Shown piece by piece: positions 24,866-33,240 of a stretch of 64,000 nt of DNA. This DNA is from GCA-002050365 sp038235165 (GTDB lineage Bacteria > Acidobacteriota > Blastocatellia > Pyrinomonadales > Pyrinomonadaceae), in contig JBBSUG010000021.1 of the NCBI GenBank assembly GCA_038235165.1, positions 1 through 64,000 on the forward strand, written 5' to 3'. How positions within the stretch are numbered: position 1 is the first letter of the stretch; every line of letters begins with the position of its first letter. A program made the position numbers and the translations under genes. Under the pieces are notes generated by a model. That model worked only from the letters and a program-made list of their open reading frames with translations, was not told where the DNA came from and ran no database searches.

Positions 24866-24970
24866 GTTCAAAGTTCAAGGTTTCAGTTTCCAAATTGTCT
24901 CTTTGATGCAAAAATTCCGAATTACCAAATCTAACCTGGAATCTGGGACTTGAAACCTGGAATTTGAAAT
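24866..24970. repeat. word-type inverted repeat between thrC and thrB
   Basis: GGTTCAAAGTTCAAGGTTTCAG at its left side shares 20 or more bases with the repeat at 47585. The right side (CTGGGACTTGAAACCTGGAA) is a looser complement. It occupies most of the divergent promoter region. Confidence 0.65.
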
Positions 24971-24982
24971 CTTACATTATTT

Positions 24983-25903
24983 ATGAAAGAGATTACAATT
25001 TTAGCTCCCGCCACTGTTGCCAATGTCGTTTGCGGGTTTGATTGTTTGGGTTTTGCGCTGCAATCGCCGAACGACAAAATGACGGTGCGCGTGATTGACG
25101 AAGAAACCGTGCGCGTGGTTCATCACGACGATTTTGATTTGCCGGTCAATGCCGCCGAAAATATTGCGGGCGTGACACTTTCAGCGATGCTCGCGGCGAT
25201 TGACGAAAAGATCGGTTTTGAAGTCGAAATCACCAAACAAATCAAACCCGGCAGCGGCATCGGTTCGAGTTCGGCAAGTGCGGTCGGCGCGGCGGTTGCG
25301 GCAAACAAACTTTTGGGCGACCGATTTTCACGGCTCGAAGTCGCCGAATTTGCCCTCGCCGGTGAATTTGTCGCGTCGCAGTCGCGCCACGCCGATAATG
25401 TCGCGCCTTGCCTGTTCGGAGGTTTTACACTCGTCCGGTCAGTTAATCCGCTCGATATTATCGCGCTCGATTTTCCGCCGCTATTTGCGACCGTTATTCA
25501 TCCGCACATTGAAATAAAAACATCGGAGGCGCGAAAAATTCTGCCGAAGGAAATTTCTCTGCCAAGCGCGGTGCAGGGATGGGCAAACGTCGGCGCACTC
25601 GTCGCAGCGCTTTCAAAGAGCGATTACGCGCTTGTTTCGCGCAGTTTGGAAGATTTTATTATCGAACCGGCGCGGAAAAATTTGATTCCGTATTTTGATG
25701 AACTAAAATGTAAAAGTTTGACAGCAGGCGCACTCGGCGGCGGAATTTCCGGTTCCGGTCCGAGCGTTTTTATGCTGTCGGAAACTTTGGAAACCGCCCA
25801 AAAAGTCGAAAAAGTGATGAGCGAAATTTATTCGCCGACGAAAATTGATTTCGACACATATGTTTCGGCAATAAACACCGACGGTGTAAGATTTGCAGAT
25901 TAA
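24983..25903 (+). CDS. thrB: homoserine kinase
   Basis: 306 residues. A GHMP kinase phosphorylating homoserine with ATP. N-terminus ITILAPATVANVVCGFDCLGFAL is typical; the ATP-binding glycine loop is KPGSGIGSSSASAVGAAVAAN (about residues 90-110), and the C-terminal motif GALGGGISGSGPSVFML closes the active site. Divergent from thrC. Its stop is 4 bp before the HAD gene start, so both are in one transcript. No clear ribosome site precedes the ATG. Confidence 0.96.
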   Translation: MKEITILAPATVANVVCGFDCLGFALQSPNDKMTVRVIDEETVRVVHHDDFDLPVNAAENIAGVTLSAMLAAIDEKIGFEVEITKQIKPGSGIGSSSASAVGAAVAANKLLGDRFSRLEVAEFALAGEFVASQSRHADNVAPCLFGGFTLVRSVNPLDIIALDFPPLFATVIHPHIEIKTSEARKILPKEISLPSAVQGWANVGALVAALSKSDYALVSRSLEDFIIEPARKNLIPYFDELKCKSLTAGALGGGISGSGPSVFMLSETLETAQKVEKVMSEIYSPTKIDFDTYVSAINTDGVRFAD

Positions 25904-25907
25904 TTTT

Positions 25908-26576
25908 ATGAATAAAACTGTTTTTTTATTTGATGTTGACAACACTTTGCTGGACAATGACCGCGTAACGCAGGAGTTGAAAGCGTTTTTGGAAAAGGAA
26001 ATCGGCGAAGAACGCAATAAAAGATACTGGGAAATTTTTGAAGAAATGCGTTCCGAACTCGGTTACGCCGATTATCTCGGCGCACTGCAAAAATATCGCG
26101 TCGAACATCCGTATGATTCGCACGTTCTCGCCGTTTCGACTTTTTTAATAAATTATCACTTCGCCAATCGCCTGTTTCCGGATTCGCTTGACGCTTTGGA
26201 ACACTGCAAAAAATTTGGCAAAGTCGTGATTTTAACCGATGGCGATGTCGTCTTTCAGCCGCGCAAAATCGAGCGTTCCGGTTTACTTGAAGCAGTCGAA
26301 AAAAACATCCTGATCTACATTCACAAAGAACAGGAATTAGCCGATGTCGAACGCCGCTACCCTGCCGAACATTATGTGATAATTGACGACAAACTGCGCC
26401 TTTTAACTGCGATCAAAAAAGTTTGGGGCGACCGCGTGACGACGATTTTCCCGCGTCAGGGACATTATGCTTTCGATGAGCAGGAAATCGCCAAATACCC
26501 GGCGGCTGATATAACGATTGAAAGAATCGGTGATTTGATAAACTTTGAGAATTTTAAGGCGAAAGCAAGCGCGTGA
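25908..26576 (+). CDS. HAD-superfamily hydrolase, substrate unknown
   Basis: 222 residues from ATG 25908. Motif I is FLFDVDNTLLDND (nucleophile Asp and the +2 Asp), motif II ILTDGD, and motif IV YVIIDDKLRLL. A helical cap lies between I and II (about residues 20-95), as in phosphoglycolate phosphatase-like enzymes. The position 4 bp after thrB could suggest a role in amino-acid or phosphate metabolism, but the sequence does not define a substrate. Confidence 0.8.
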   Translation: MNKTVFLFDVDNTLLDNDRVTQELKAFLEKEIGEERNKRYWEIFEEMRSELGYADYLGALQKYRVEHPYDSHVLAVSTFLINYHFANRLFPDSLDALEHCKKFGKVVILTDGDVVFQPRKIERSGLLEAVEKNILIYIHKEQELADVERRYPAEHYVIIDDKLRLLTAIKKVWGDRVTTIFPRQGHYAFDEQEIAKYPAADITIERIGDLINFENFKAKASA

Positions 26577-26600
26577 GCAGAGACGAATTTCTGTTATTTT

Positions 26601-27596
26601 ATGAACTTTTTGACAACTTACAACTTTTCACGCACCGAACTCGAAGAGATTATCGAATCGGCATTGGAATTCAAAAGCGGCTCGATTGCCGACAAACCTT
26701 TGAACGGAAAATCCGTCGCGCTCGTGTTTTTTAATCCGTCTTTAAGAACTCGCGCTTCGATGCAGATCGGCATTTATGAATTGGGCGGTAACGCGGTAAT
26801 TCTTGAACCCGGCGGAACTTCGTGGACGCTCGAACACCGGGAAGGCGCAACAATGGATTCCGATAAAACCGAGCATTTGAAGGAATTCGTGCAGGTTTTA
26901 GAAAGATACGTCGCGGCAATCGGCGTGCGAACTTTTGCGAGTTTACAGGATTGGGAAACCGAGCGCACCGATCCGATTTTGGCGGCGTTTGCGAAATATG
27001 CGGCAAAACCGATTATCAATCTCGAATCGGCGATGCACCATCCGTGTCAGGCTCTTGCCGATATGATGACGATTCGGGAGCGATTCGGCAAACGGAAGAA
27101 AAAAGTTTTGTTGACGTGGGCGTTTCATCCGAAACCGCTGCCGATGGCGGTGCCGAATTCGTTTGCGCTGGCGGCGGCGCAGTTCGGACACGATTTACGC
27201 ATTGCACATCCGGCAGGTTACGAACTCGATGATGAATTGTTGGGCGAAATTGAAAATCAAACGACAGAAAACGGCGGAAGTTTGGAAATTGTCAACGATG
27301 TAAATGAGGCGTTTGAAGATGTTGAAGTCGTTTACGCAAAAAGTTGGGGAAGCAAAAACTTTTATGGAGATTTGCAAAAAGACATCGAATTTCGCGCCGA
27401 TTTGCAGAAAGATTGGATCGTGGACGAACCGAAAATGGCGAAAACAAACGACGCGATTTTTATGCACTGTCTACCTGTTCGCCGCAATGTCATTGTCACC
27501 GACGCGGTGATTGATTCGGCAAATTCGCTGGTAACTGATGAAGCCGAAAATCGTCTGCACGTTCAGAAGGCGATTATAACGAATTTGATAAAATGA
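26601..27596 (+). CDS. argF': N-acetylornithine / N-succinylornithine carbamoyltransferase
   Basis: 331 residues. Transfers carbamoyl phosphate to an acylated ornithine, replacing ordinary OTCase in arginine synthesis. Carbamoyl-phosphate site: SLRTR (47-51) and HPCQ (147-150). Acyl-ornithine family motifs: TWAFHPKPLPMAVPNSF (about 172-188) and HCLPVRRN (289-296). The residue I recall as deciding specificity (Glu92 in the Xanthomonas acetyl enzyme, Pro90 in the Bacteroides succinyl enzyme) is Thr90 here, so the acyl group is uncertain. The rest resembles the Bacteroides type more closely. The stop overlaps the argB start (ATGA). Confidence 0.9.
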   Translation: MNFLTTYNFSRTELEEIIESALEFKSGSIADKPLNGKSVALVFFNPSLRTRASMQIGIYELGGNAVILEPGGTSWTLEHREGATMDSDKTEHLKEFVQVLERYVAAIGVRTFASLQDWETERTDPILAAFAKYAAKPIINLESAMHHPCQALADMMTIRERFGKRKKKVLLTWAFHPKPLPMAVPNSFALAAAQFGHDLRIAHPAGYELDDELLGEIENQTTENGGSLEIVNDVNEAFEDVEVVYAKSWGSKNFYGDLQKDIEFRADLQKDWIVDEPKMAKTNDAIFMHCLPVRRNVIVTDAVIDSANSLVTDEAENRLHVQKAIITNLIK

Positions 27597-28480
27597 ATAC
27601 TGAAAAACTCGATTTACTGCGCGAGGCTCTGCCTTATATTCAAAAGTTCAAAGGCAAAACTTTCGTCGTCAAATTCTCCGGCAAAGTTACCGAAAACAAG
27701 GAAAACCTTGCTTCACTGGCAGAAGAATTAGCCTTGATTCATCAGGTCGGAATCAAAGTTTGCGTCATTCACGGCGGCGGCAAACAGCTTTCCGAACTCG
27801 CCCAAAAACTCGGAATGGCGCAAACCGTCATCGAAGGACGGCGCGTGACGGACGACGACACGCTGGAGCTTGCGAAAATGATTTTCGCAGGCAAAATCAA
27901 CACTGATATTTTGTCCGCGCTAAGGTTTCGAGGCATTTCCGCTGTCGGGCTTTCCGGCGTTGACGGCAACATTATTCAGGCGCAAAAACGTCCGCCAAGA
28001 GAGATTTTGAACCGTCAAACGGGAATAAGCGAAACAGTTGACTTCGGTAACGTCGGCGACATTCTGGCGATCAACGTCAGTCTTTTGAGTTTATTGCTCG
28101 ACGCGAACTATCTGCCCGTCGTTTCTTCACTCGGTGCTGATTCGCAGGGTTCGGTTTTCAACATCAACGCCGACACCATCGCCGCCGAAATCGCCGTCAA
28201 TCTTAAAGCGGAAAAACTCGTTCTGCTGTCCGATGTCAACGGAATTTATCTCGATCAAAATGATGAAACATCAAAACTCTCCCGGCTTTCAATGCGCGAT
28301 GCGGAAAAATTGATTGTTAACGGAAAAGCCACCGGCGGAATGATTCCGAAACTCGAAAGTTTGATAAGAATCCTCGAAAGCGGCGTGAAATCCGCCCACA
28401 TTATCAGCGGCAATGACCGCAACGCGCTGCTCTCCGAAGTGTTCACCGACGAAGGCACCGGCACAATGTTATTCGGGTGA
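27593..28480 (+). CDS. argB: N-acetylglutamate kinase (possibly N-succinylglutamate kinase)
   Basis: 295 residues. Amino-acid kinase family; phosphorylates acylated glutamate in arginine synthesis. Motifs: FVVKFSGKVT at the N-terminus, CVIHGGGKQLSELA for the phosphate-binding glycine loop, EGRRVTDDDTLELAKMIFAG, and the late VLLSDVNGIY and KATGGMIPKLES segments. Overlaps argF' by 4 bp. If argF' uses succinyl-ornithine, this kinase would be expected to use succinylglutamate. Other arg genes are outside the window. Confidence 0.93.
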   Translation: MNTEKLDLLREALPYIQKFKGKTFVVKFSGKVTENKENLASLAEELALIHQVGIKVCVIHGGGKQLSELAQKLGMAQTVIEGRRVTDDDTLELAKMIFAGKINTDILSALRFRGISAVGLSGVDGNIIQAQKRPPREILNRQTGISETVDFGNVGDILAINVSLLSLLLDANYLPVVSSLGADSQGSVFNINADTIAAEIAVNLKAEKLVLLSDVNGIYLDQNDETSKLSRLSMRDAEKLIVNGKATGGMIPKLESLIRILESGVKSAHIISGNDRNALLSEVFTDEGTGTMLFG

Positions 28481-28553
28481 AAATGTTGCAGATTTGCAAA
28501 AAATGAAATAGATTGTTGGTGAAAGTTTTGATCGCCGCCGAACTGCGAAAAAG

Positions 28554-29543
28554 ATGAATATGAAAAAAGGATTAGTAAAAACACCTTGCTTTTTAATTAT
28601 TCTGCTTTTTTCCGTGTTTAATTTCTCCGTTTCGGCACAAAAAAAAGATAAGGTCGAGGTCATTCCGAAGATTTCACCGGAAACGCTTCTCAGCAAATGC
28701 AAAAGTTACGTTCTCGGTACGCCGATCTTTTTTATGCAGCCGGAATATCCGTCCGCAGCGAGAACGGCACAAATCGGCGGTACGGTGACGGTGAATATCA
28801 GCGTTGATGCGGACGGCAAGGTTATTGAAGTAAAAAACGTCACCGGGAACGTTCTTTTGCAAAGCGCGACGATTGAAGCGGCGCAAAAAGTAAAATTTAC
28901 GCCGACCACCTGCGACGGCATTGCAAAGCCGGTCAATGCTTTGCTGACCTACAATTTCATTCCGTTCATATTTACGGACAGCTACTTCAAACCCGAAAAA
29001 ATCGAGGATTTTGCCGACATCAAAAGAGACTCACCATTTTACGAAGCAATTCTCAATTTGACGGAAAACTACCGGATTGCATTCGGCTACGCCGACAAAA
29101 ATTATCACGCCGACGCGCCGCTGACACGCGGCGATTTCGCCCAGTATTTGAGTTCGACACTCGACCTGCTTTCGGAACGCGCCAAAACAGTAAAAAAATC
29201 ACCTGCCAAAATCGGACTCTTTTATCCACACAACCCTGAAAAACTAAAGCTCGCTGCCGAGATAAAAGATATAGACAAAAAAAGGAACCCGTATTTCAAC
29301 GCGGTTACAAATCTGCTCGAAAAATATCAAATCGCCCCGGTCAACGCCGCCAAAAGTTTCAACGGAAATCTCCCGCTTACCCAAAACGAAGTGATTGATT
29401 TGTGGACAAACATTTTCGGCGAGGAAGCCGTCCCGGTCAATTTCGAGAAAATAAAAACCGGCGACCGAATTTTCACACGCGGCGAATTCGCGCTGTTTTT
29501 ACAAGAAAGCCTCAATGTTCTGACATATAAAGTTTTGCCTTAA
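28554..29543 (+). CDS. secreted TonB-C domain protein with SLH-like repeats
   Basis: 329 residues. Signal peptide ending near VSAQ-KK (about residue 26). Residues 55-140 match the TonB C-terminal fold: PEYPSAARTAQIGGTVTVNISVD, then VIEVKNVTGNVLLQSATIEAA and KVKFTPT. The usual anchoring transmembrane helix is missing; a signal peptide takes its place. Residues about 150-329 resemble two SLH (S-layer homology) units: YRIAFGYADKNYHADAPLTRGDFAQYLS and a second with RGEFALFLQESL. A periplasmic or surface protein rather than a true energy transducer. It follows argB by 73 bp. Confidence 0.75.
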   Translation: MNMKKGLVKTPCFLIILLFSVFNFSVSAQKKDKVEVIPKISPETLLSKCKSYVLGTPIFFMQPEYPSAARTAQIGGTVTVNISVDADGKVIEVKNVTGNVLLQSATIEAAQKVKFTPTTCDGIAKPVNALLTYNFIPFIFTDSYFKPEKIEDFADIKRDSPFYEAILNLTENYRIAFGYADKNYHADAPLTRGDFAQYLSSTLDLLSERAKTVKKSPAKIGLFYPHNPEKLKLAAEIKDIDKKRNPYFNAVTNLLEKYQIAPVNAAKSFNGNLPLTQNEVIDLWTNIFGEEAVPVNFEKIKTGDRIFTRGEFALFLQESLNVLTYKVLP

Positions 29544-29662
29544 ATCAACATCTCCGCCAATATTGTCAATTAAATAATCACTTTTCATAAACACTGCTTA
29601 ACTCGGTGATTTCATTCCTGAGAGCAGAATATTGCCAACGAATATCTGTCCCGTGCGAACAA

Positions 29663-29691
29663 TTAACCTTAAACAATTACAGTGATATAAT
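29663..29691 (+). promoter_or_regulatory. promoter before the antitoxin-like gene
   Basis: TTAACC, a 17-bp spacer and a perfect TATAAT (29686-29691), 43 bp before the ATG at 29734. Confidence 0.6.
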
Positions 29692-29733
29692 ATGATTTGA
29701 GGTGTATCGAACAAACATTTAGGCGAAGTTTAT

Positions 29734-29955
29734 ATGCAGGTTGAACTGATTGAAAAAATAATTCATTTGCCGATTGCGGAGAGAGTCGAGATTATTGAGA
29801 AAATTTCACACAGTGTAAGCAGAGATTTGAGTGAAAGCCAAGTCGAACAATCTTCGCAGGATGCGCGAAACGATGCGTATCTGCGTTTACGCGGAATTGC
29901 AGCGGTTGAGGGGAAATTCCGCCGACCGATAAAGAAGCAAAAGAAGATTTTATGA
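29734..29955 (+). CDS. antitoxin-like protein (VapB-type) of a decayed toxin-antitoxin pair
   Basis: 73 residues. The N-terminus LIEKIIHLPIAERVEIIEKISHSVSRDL resembles small addiction-module antitoxins of the kind placed before PIN toxins. It has its own promoter. The C-terminal half (from about residue 45) is basic and disordered, suiting toxin binding. The adjacent toxin gene is broken, so this protein probably no longer has a functional partner. Confidence 0.6.
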   Translation: MQVELIEKIIHLPIAERVEIIEKISHSVSRDLSESQVEQSSQDARNDAYLRLRGIAAVEGKFRRPIKKQKKIL

Positions 29956-29987
29956 ATTATCTATCGGAGATAGCATAAATAATTCGC

Positions 29988-30204
29988 GTGTTGCCTGATA
30001 CAAATGTTGTCTTGGGATTTTGTTTTAGAATGCCAATCAGTTCTTGTCAACGCAGACGAGATTTTCGTTCGTTTGAAAAATAATAAGTTCGAGGCATTTG
30101 TTTCGGCAATTACGCCGATAAATGTTTTTTACACAATTCGTAAAGAAAGAGATAAAGGATTAGCAATTTCTGTAAATTCTGTAATAGAGGAAACTTCCCA
30201 ATAA
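29988..30204 (+). pseudogene. frameshifted, truncated PIN-domain toxin (VapC-like)
   Basis: One frame from 29988 reads VLPDTNVVLGF, the N-terminus of PIN ribonucleases including the first catalytic Asp. After about 30030 homology continues one frame over as VLVNADEIFVRLKNNKFEAFVSAITPINVFYTIRK, a typical PIN segment, and stops at 30204. A frameshift separates the two parts, and the C-terminal half with the remaining acidic residues is missing (about 72 codons against 130-140 usual). No functional toxin can be made. Confidence 0.7.
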
Positions 30205-30215
30205 AATAAGAAAAT

Positions 30216-30989
30216 ATGGATTTACAAAAACATCTTTTCAGCTTGATAGTTTTACTCGCTTCTCTTCAAATTTGCTTCGCGCAAGAAGAATTACACGGGG
30301 CGCAAGTTGATGAGTTCGGAAAAATTTGCAGTGAAGATTTGATGGCTCGTTTCGATAATTATTTTATTCAACTTCACAATGATCCGTCAGCGACGGGATA
30401 TATCGTTTTTTACGGCGACCGTTCGGCAGAGGGCAGCAACTTAAAACTTATTAATTATTTAACGAAAGCCTACCCGAATCGCAGAATTGACAAAAGTAGA
30501 ATCGTACTCGTTCGCGGAACGAATCAGGAAAAAATGAAAATTGAATTTTGGGTGACTCCTGCCGGTTTGATTCCGCCGCGACCGAGCGAATATTTTGTCA
30601 AAGAAAAAATAACTTTAACTACCCGTTTTGACGAAAGCCGGGCTGATTTTTATAAAGAATCCGGCAAGTTGGACATTTACAACGATGGTTTTTTCGATTT
30701 AGGGTGCGATTTTAGCCCGAACAAAGCCGTTTTCGCCAGACAGCTTCGCTCAAACTCTGAATTGACGGGATATTTAGTGATTTATACACAATTCGGCAAA
30801 AGCAAAAAATATGCCGCCCGCATTGCCGATTTTGCGTTAAGAGATTTGACGAAAAATTTCAAAATTCGCGGTAATCGTCTGAAGACAATTTACGGCGGGC
30901 ATCGTCAGGAACCCGCGCTTGAACTGTGGTTTGTTCCAAAAGGCGGAAAACTGCCGTCCCTGACACCGGATCTGAAACCGCAGAAATAA
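30216..30989 (+). CDS. secreted protein of unknown function
   Basis: 257 residues. Signal peptide ending near CFAQ-EE (residue 22). Two halves (about 35-120 and 150-245) show similar patterns: a start around DDNYF/FDNYF, then S.LTGYLVIY or SATGYIVFYG, a charged segment, and an ending in LELWFVPKGG or IEFWVTPAG. It thus looks like an internal duplication of a domain of about 100 residues. No family recognised. The stop is directly followed by the dnaG start, so the two are in one transcript. Confidence 0.7.
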   Translation: MDLQKHLFSLIVLLASLQICFAQEELHGAQVDEFGKICSEDLMARFDNYFIQLHNDPSATGYIVFYGDRSAEGSNLKLINYLTKAYPNRRIDKSRIVLVRGTNQEKMKIEFWVTPAGLIPPRPSEYFVKEKITLTTRFDESRADFYKESGKLDIYNDGFFDLGCDFSPNKAVFARQLRSNSELTGYLVIYTQFGKSKKYAARIADFALRDLTKNFKIRGNRLKTIYGGHRQEPALELWFVPKGGKLPSLTPDLKPQK

Positions 30990-32873
30990 ATGCTTTACGA
31001 GCAACATTTTATTGACGAATTAAAAGACCGCGCCGATCTCGTGCGGATTATCGAACCGTACGCGCCGCTCAAGAAAAAGGGCGCGAACTGGATGGGCTGC
31101 TGTCCATTTCATCAAGAAAAAACGCCGTCGTGTTCGGTTAATCCGAGCAAAGGTTTTTACAAATGTTTCGGCTGCGATAAAGGCGGAAATGCTTTTACTT
31201 TCGTGATGGAAATCGAGGGGTTGAACTTTCCCGAAGCGATTAAGCGCGTCGCAGAAATTTCTGGAATTCCGCTGCCGGAACCGATTGATGATAAAAAGTA
31301 CGAACAGAACAAAAAGCGTTGGCAGGAGAAAAAAGCGGTTGCCGATCAGGTGATCGAACTAAACCAATACGCGCTCGAATTTTGGGAAAATCATTTGCAG
31401 GATAATAACGCACATTCCAAGGCGGCGCGGAAATATTTGGAAAAACGGCAAATTTCTCTTGAAACACAAAAGGCGTTTCACATCGGGTTTGCGCCCGACA
31501 GTTGGGACGCGGTGATGTCGCTGCTGAAGGAAAAAGGCGCGGACGAAAAGCTGATCGAAACGAGCGGTTTGGTCACGAGAAACGAAGATAAAAAACTGAC
31601 CTTCGACCGTTTTCGCGGGCGAATTATGTTTCCTATCTTAAACGTCGAAGGCGAACCAATTGCGTTCGGGGCGCGGATTTTGGCGACGGGCGAACCGAAA
31701 TATCTCAATTCACCCGAAACTCCGGCTTATATCAAAGGCGAACACCTTTATGGACTTTTTCAGTCGAAAGAGGATATTCGCAAAAAGAAATATGCGATTT
31801 TGGTTGAAGGTTATTTGGATTTGATTGCGCTTTATCAGTTCGGCATTACGAATTGTGCGGCGAGTTTGGGAACGGCATTTACCGAACAGCAATCTAAACT
31901 GCTCGGCAGGTCAGCGAAAAAAGTAGTTGTCAATTATGACGGCGATGCGGCGGGTGTGAAAGCGGCGCGGCGGGCGATTGAAACATTGCTGGCGGAGGAT
32001 TTCGAGATTAAGATTTTGGTGCTGCCCGACGGACAGGACCCAGACGATTTTTTGCGGGCGAACGGCGCGGAGAGCTACAACGAGATGCGCGGAAAAGCCG
32101 TGCCTTATCTGCATTTCGTTCTGCAAAATCTGGCGGCGGAAAAAAATTTAAGTTTACCGAAAGCGAAAGCCGCCGCCGTCGAAGAAGTTCTGCCGCTGTT
32201 GAGCGTCATTCGCAATGTCGTCGAAAGACGTGAGACGCTGAAACAAACGCTACGCTTTTTTCAGATTGACGACAAAGTTACGGAAAATTATCTGTGGAAG
32301 CAGATTCAAAAAGACGAGAAAGACATTGCATGGCGGCGGGATGAAAATAAATTTGAAGCAGCCAAACCGGATGTGAAAAGTTTCTTTATCAAAAGAAATC
32401 AGGCAAAAATTACCGTCGCCGAACAACATCTGCTCGAACTTTTGATCTACGATGCAGAACTGCGCGAATTGATTTTGCCCGCACTCGAAGAAACCGACTA
32501 CGAGCATTTGGCGACCGCCGAAGTTTTTCGCGCTCTGCTTGCGCTGCGTGAAATCGGCACGGAAGTAACGGGCGAAAGTCTGTTGCAAATAATCGAAGAC
32601 GACGCGGCGGCGAGCGATTTCGCTTCGGTTCTTTTGTTGAGCGAACCGGCGCGTGAAAAAGATGAAGCGATAGACGAGGTTTTGGTCGAAGCCGAAAATT
32701 GCGTGGCAACGCTGCGCGGAATGGCGATTTCGCGGCGCATTTTGGACATCAGCCAGGAACTCAGTTACGCAGAACAAGTCGGCGATATTGAGTTGCGCGA
32801 CCGGCTCGTGATGGAACAAATCGAATTGGCGCGGCTTAAACGCGATTTGGAGAACAAAATAATCGAGAAGTGA
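30990..32873 (+). CDS. dnaG: DNA primase
   Basis: 627 residues. Makes RNA primers for replication. N-terminal CHC2 zinc finger: CCPFHQEKTPS, then FYKCFGCDKGGNAFTFVMEIEG (about residues 38-75). Toprim domain: YAILVEGYLDLIALYQFGI with the catalytic Glu, and VVNYDGDAAGVKAARRAIE with the Asp pair. The C-terminal part (about 440-627) is the DnaB-helicase interacting region. Length is normal. Followed by rpoD as in the macromolecular-synthesis operon of many bacteria, though 367 bp separate them. Confidence 0.97.
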   Translation: MLYEQHFIDELKDRADLVRIIEPYAPLKKKGANWMGCCPFHQEKTPSCSVNPSKGFYKCFGCDKGGNAFTFVMEIEGLNFPEAIKRVAEISGIPLPEPIDDKKYEQNKKRWQEKKAVADQVIELNQYALEFWENHLQDNNAHSKAARKYLEKRQISLETQKAFHIGFAPDSWDAVMSLLKEKGADEKLIETSGLVTRNEDKKLTFDRFRGRIMFPILNVEGEPIAFGARILATGEPKYLNSPETPAYIKGEHLYGLFQSKEDIRKKKYAILVEGYLDLIALYQFGITNCAASLGTAFTEQQSKLLGRSAKKVVVNYDGDAAGVKAARRAIETLLAEDFEIKILVLPDGQDPDDFLRANGAESYNEMRGKAVPYLHFVLQNLAAEKNLSLPKAKAAAVEEVLPLLSVIRNVVERRETLKQTLRFFQIDDKVTENYLWKQIQKDEKDIAWRRDENKFEAAKPDVKSFFIKRNQAKITVAEQHLLELLIYDAELRELILPALEETDYEHLATAEVFRALLALREIGTEVTGESLLQIIEDDAAASDFASVLLLSEPAREKDEAIDEVLVEAENCVATLRGMAISRRILDISQELSYAEQVGDIELRDRLVMEQIELARLKRDLENKIIEK

Positions 32874-33240
32874 AAAAGAGTTTTCAGTTTCTGGTTTTGC
32901 AAATTAAATGAAATGATTTCTCATCTTTTGCAAAAGTTCCTAACCCTAGTAAAATAGCCGATGGCAACAATCAAAAAAATTGCCATTTCACAAAAAATTA
33001 TATATCTAAATTTCAGTTGAAACGGACGTTATTAAGTAGGCAATAAATTTAAAGAAAATTAACAATCAAGCGTCCCCGAACAAGAAAACGAATTTGCGCT
33101 TCCAGTTTAAGTGCGAATTGGTCGTTTTTTATTTAAAGAAGGACAGTGATTGAAACTTTTTATCGCTTTGGGGCGTTTACATTCATTTTAAAAACAACGA
33201 TTTAGCACAAGATTTAATCAAACTCTTATTTATTAATAAT
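32874..33240 (+). other. dnaG-rpoD intergenic region with terminator-like hairpin
   Basis: No gene is seen in these 367 bp. AATTTGCGCTT (33091-33101) pairs imperfectly with AAGTGCGAATT (33109-33119), followed by TTTTTT (33124-33129), resembling a terminator or attenuator about 110 bp before rpoD. A shorter hairpin, ATGGCAA...TTGCCAT, lies around 32960-32985. A separate rpoD promoter must lie after 33130 if the terminator is active. Confidence 0.5.

Noticed and set aside
32955..32990. Hairpin ATGGCAA...TTGCCAT after dnaG as a terminator.
   Set aside because: Only 7 bp with a large A-rich loop and no following T-run.
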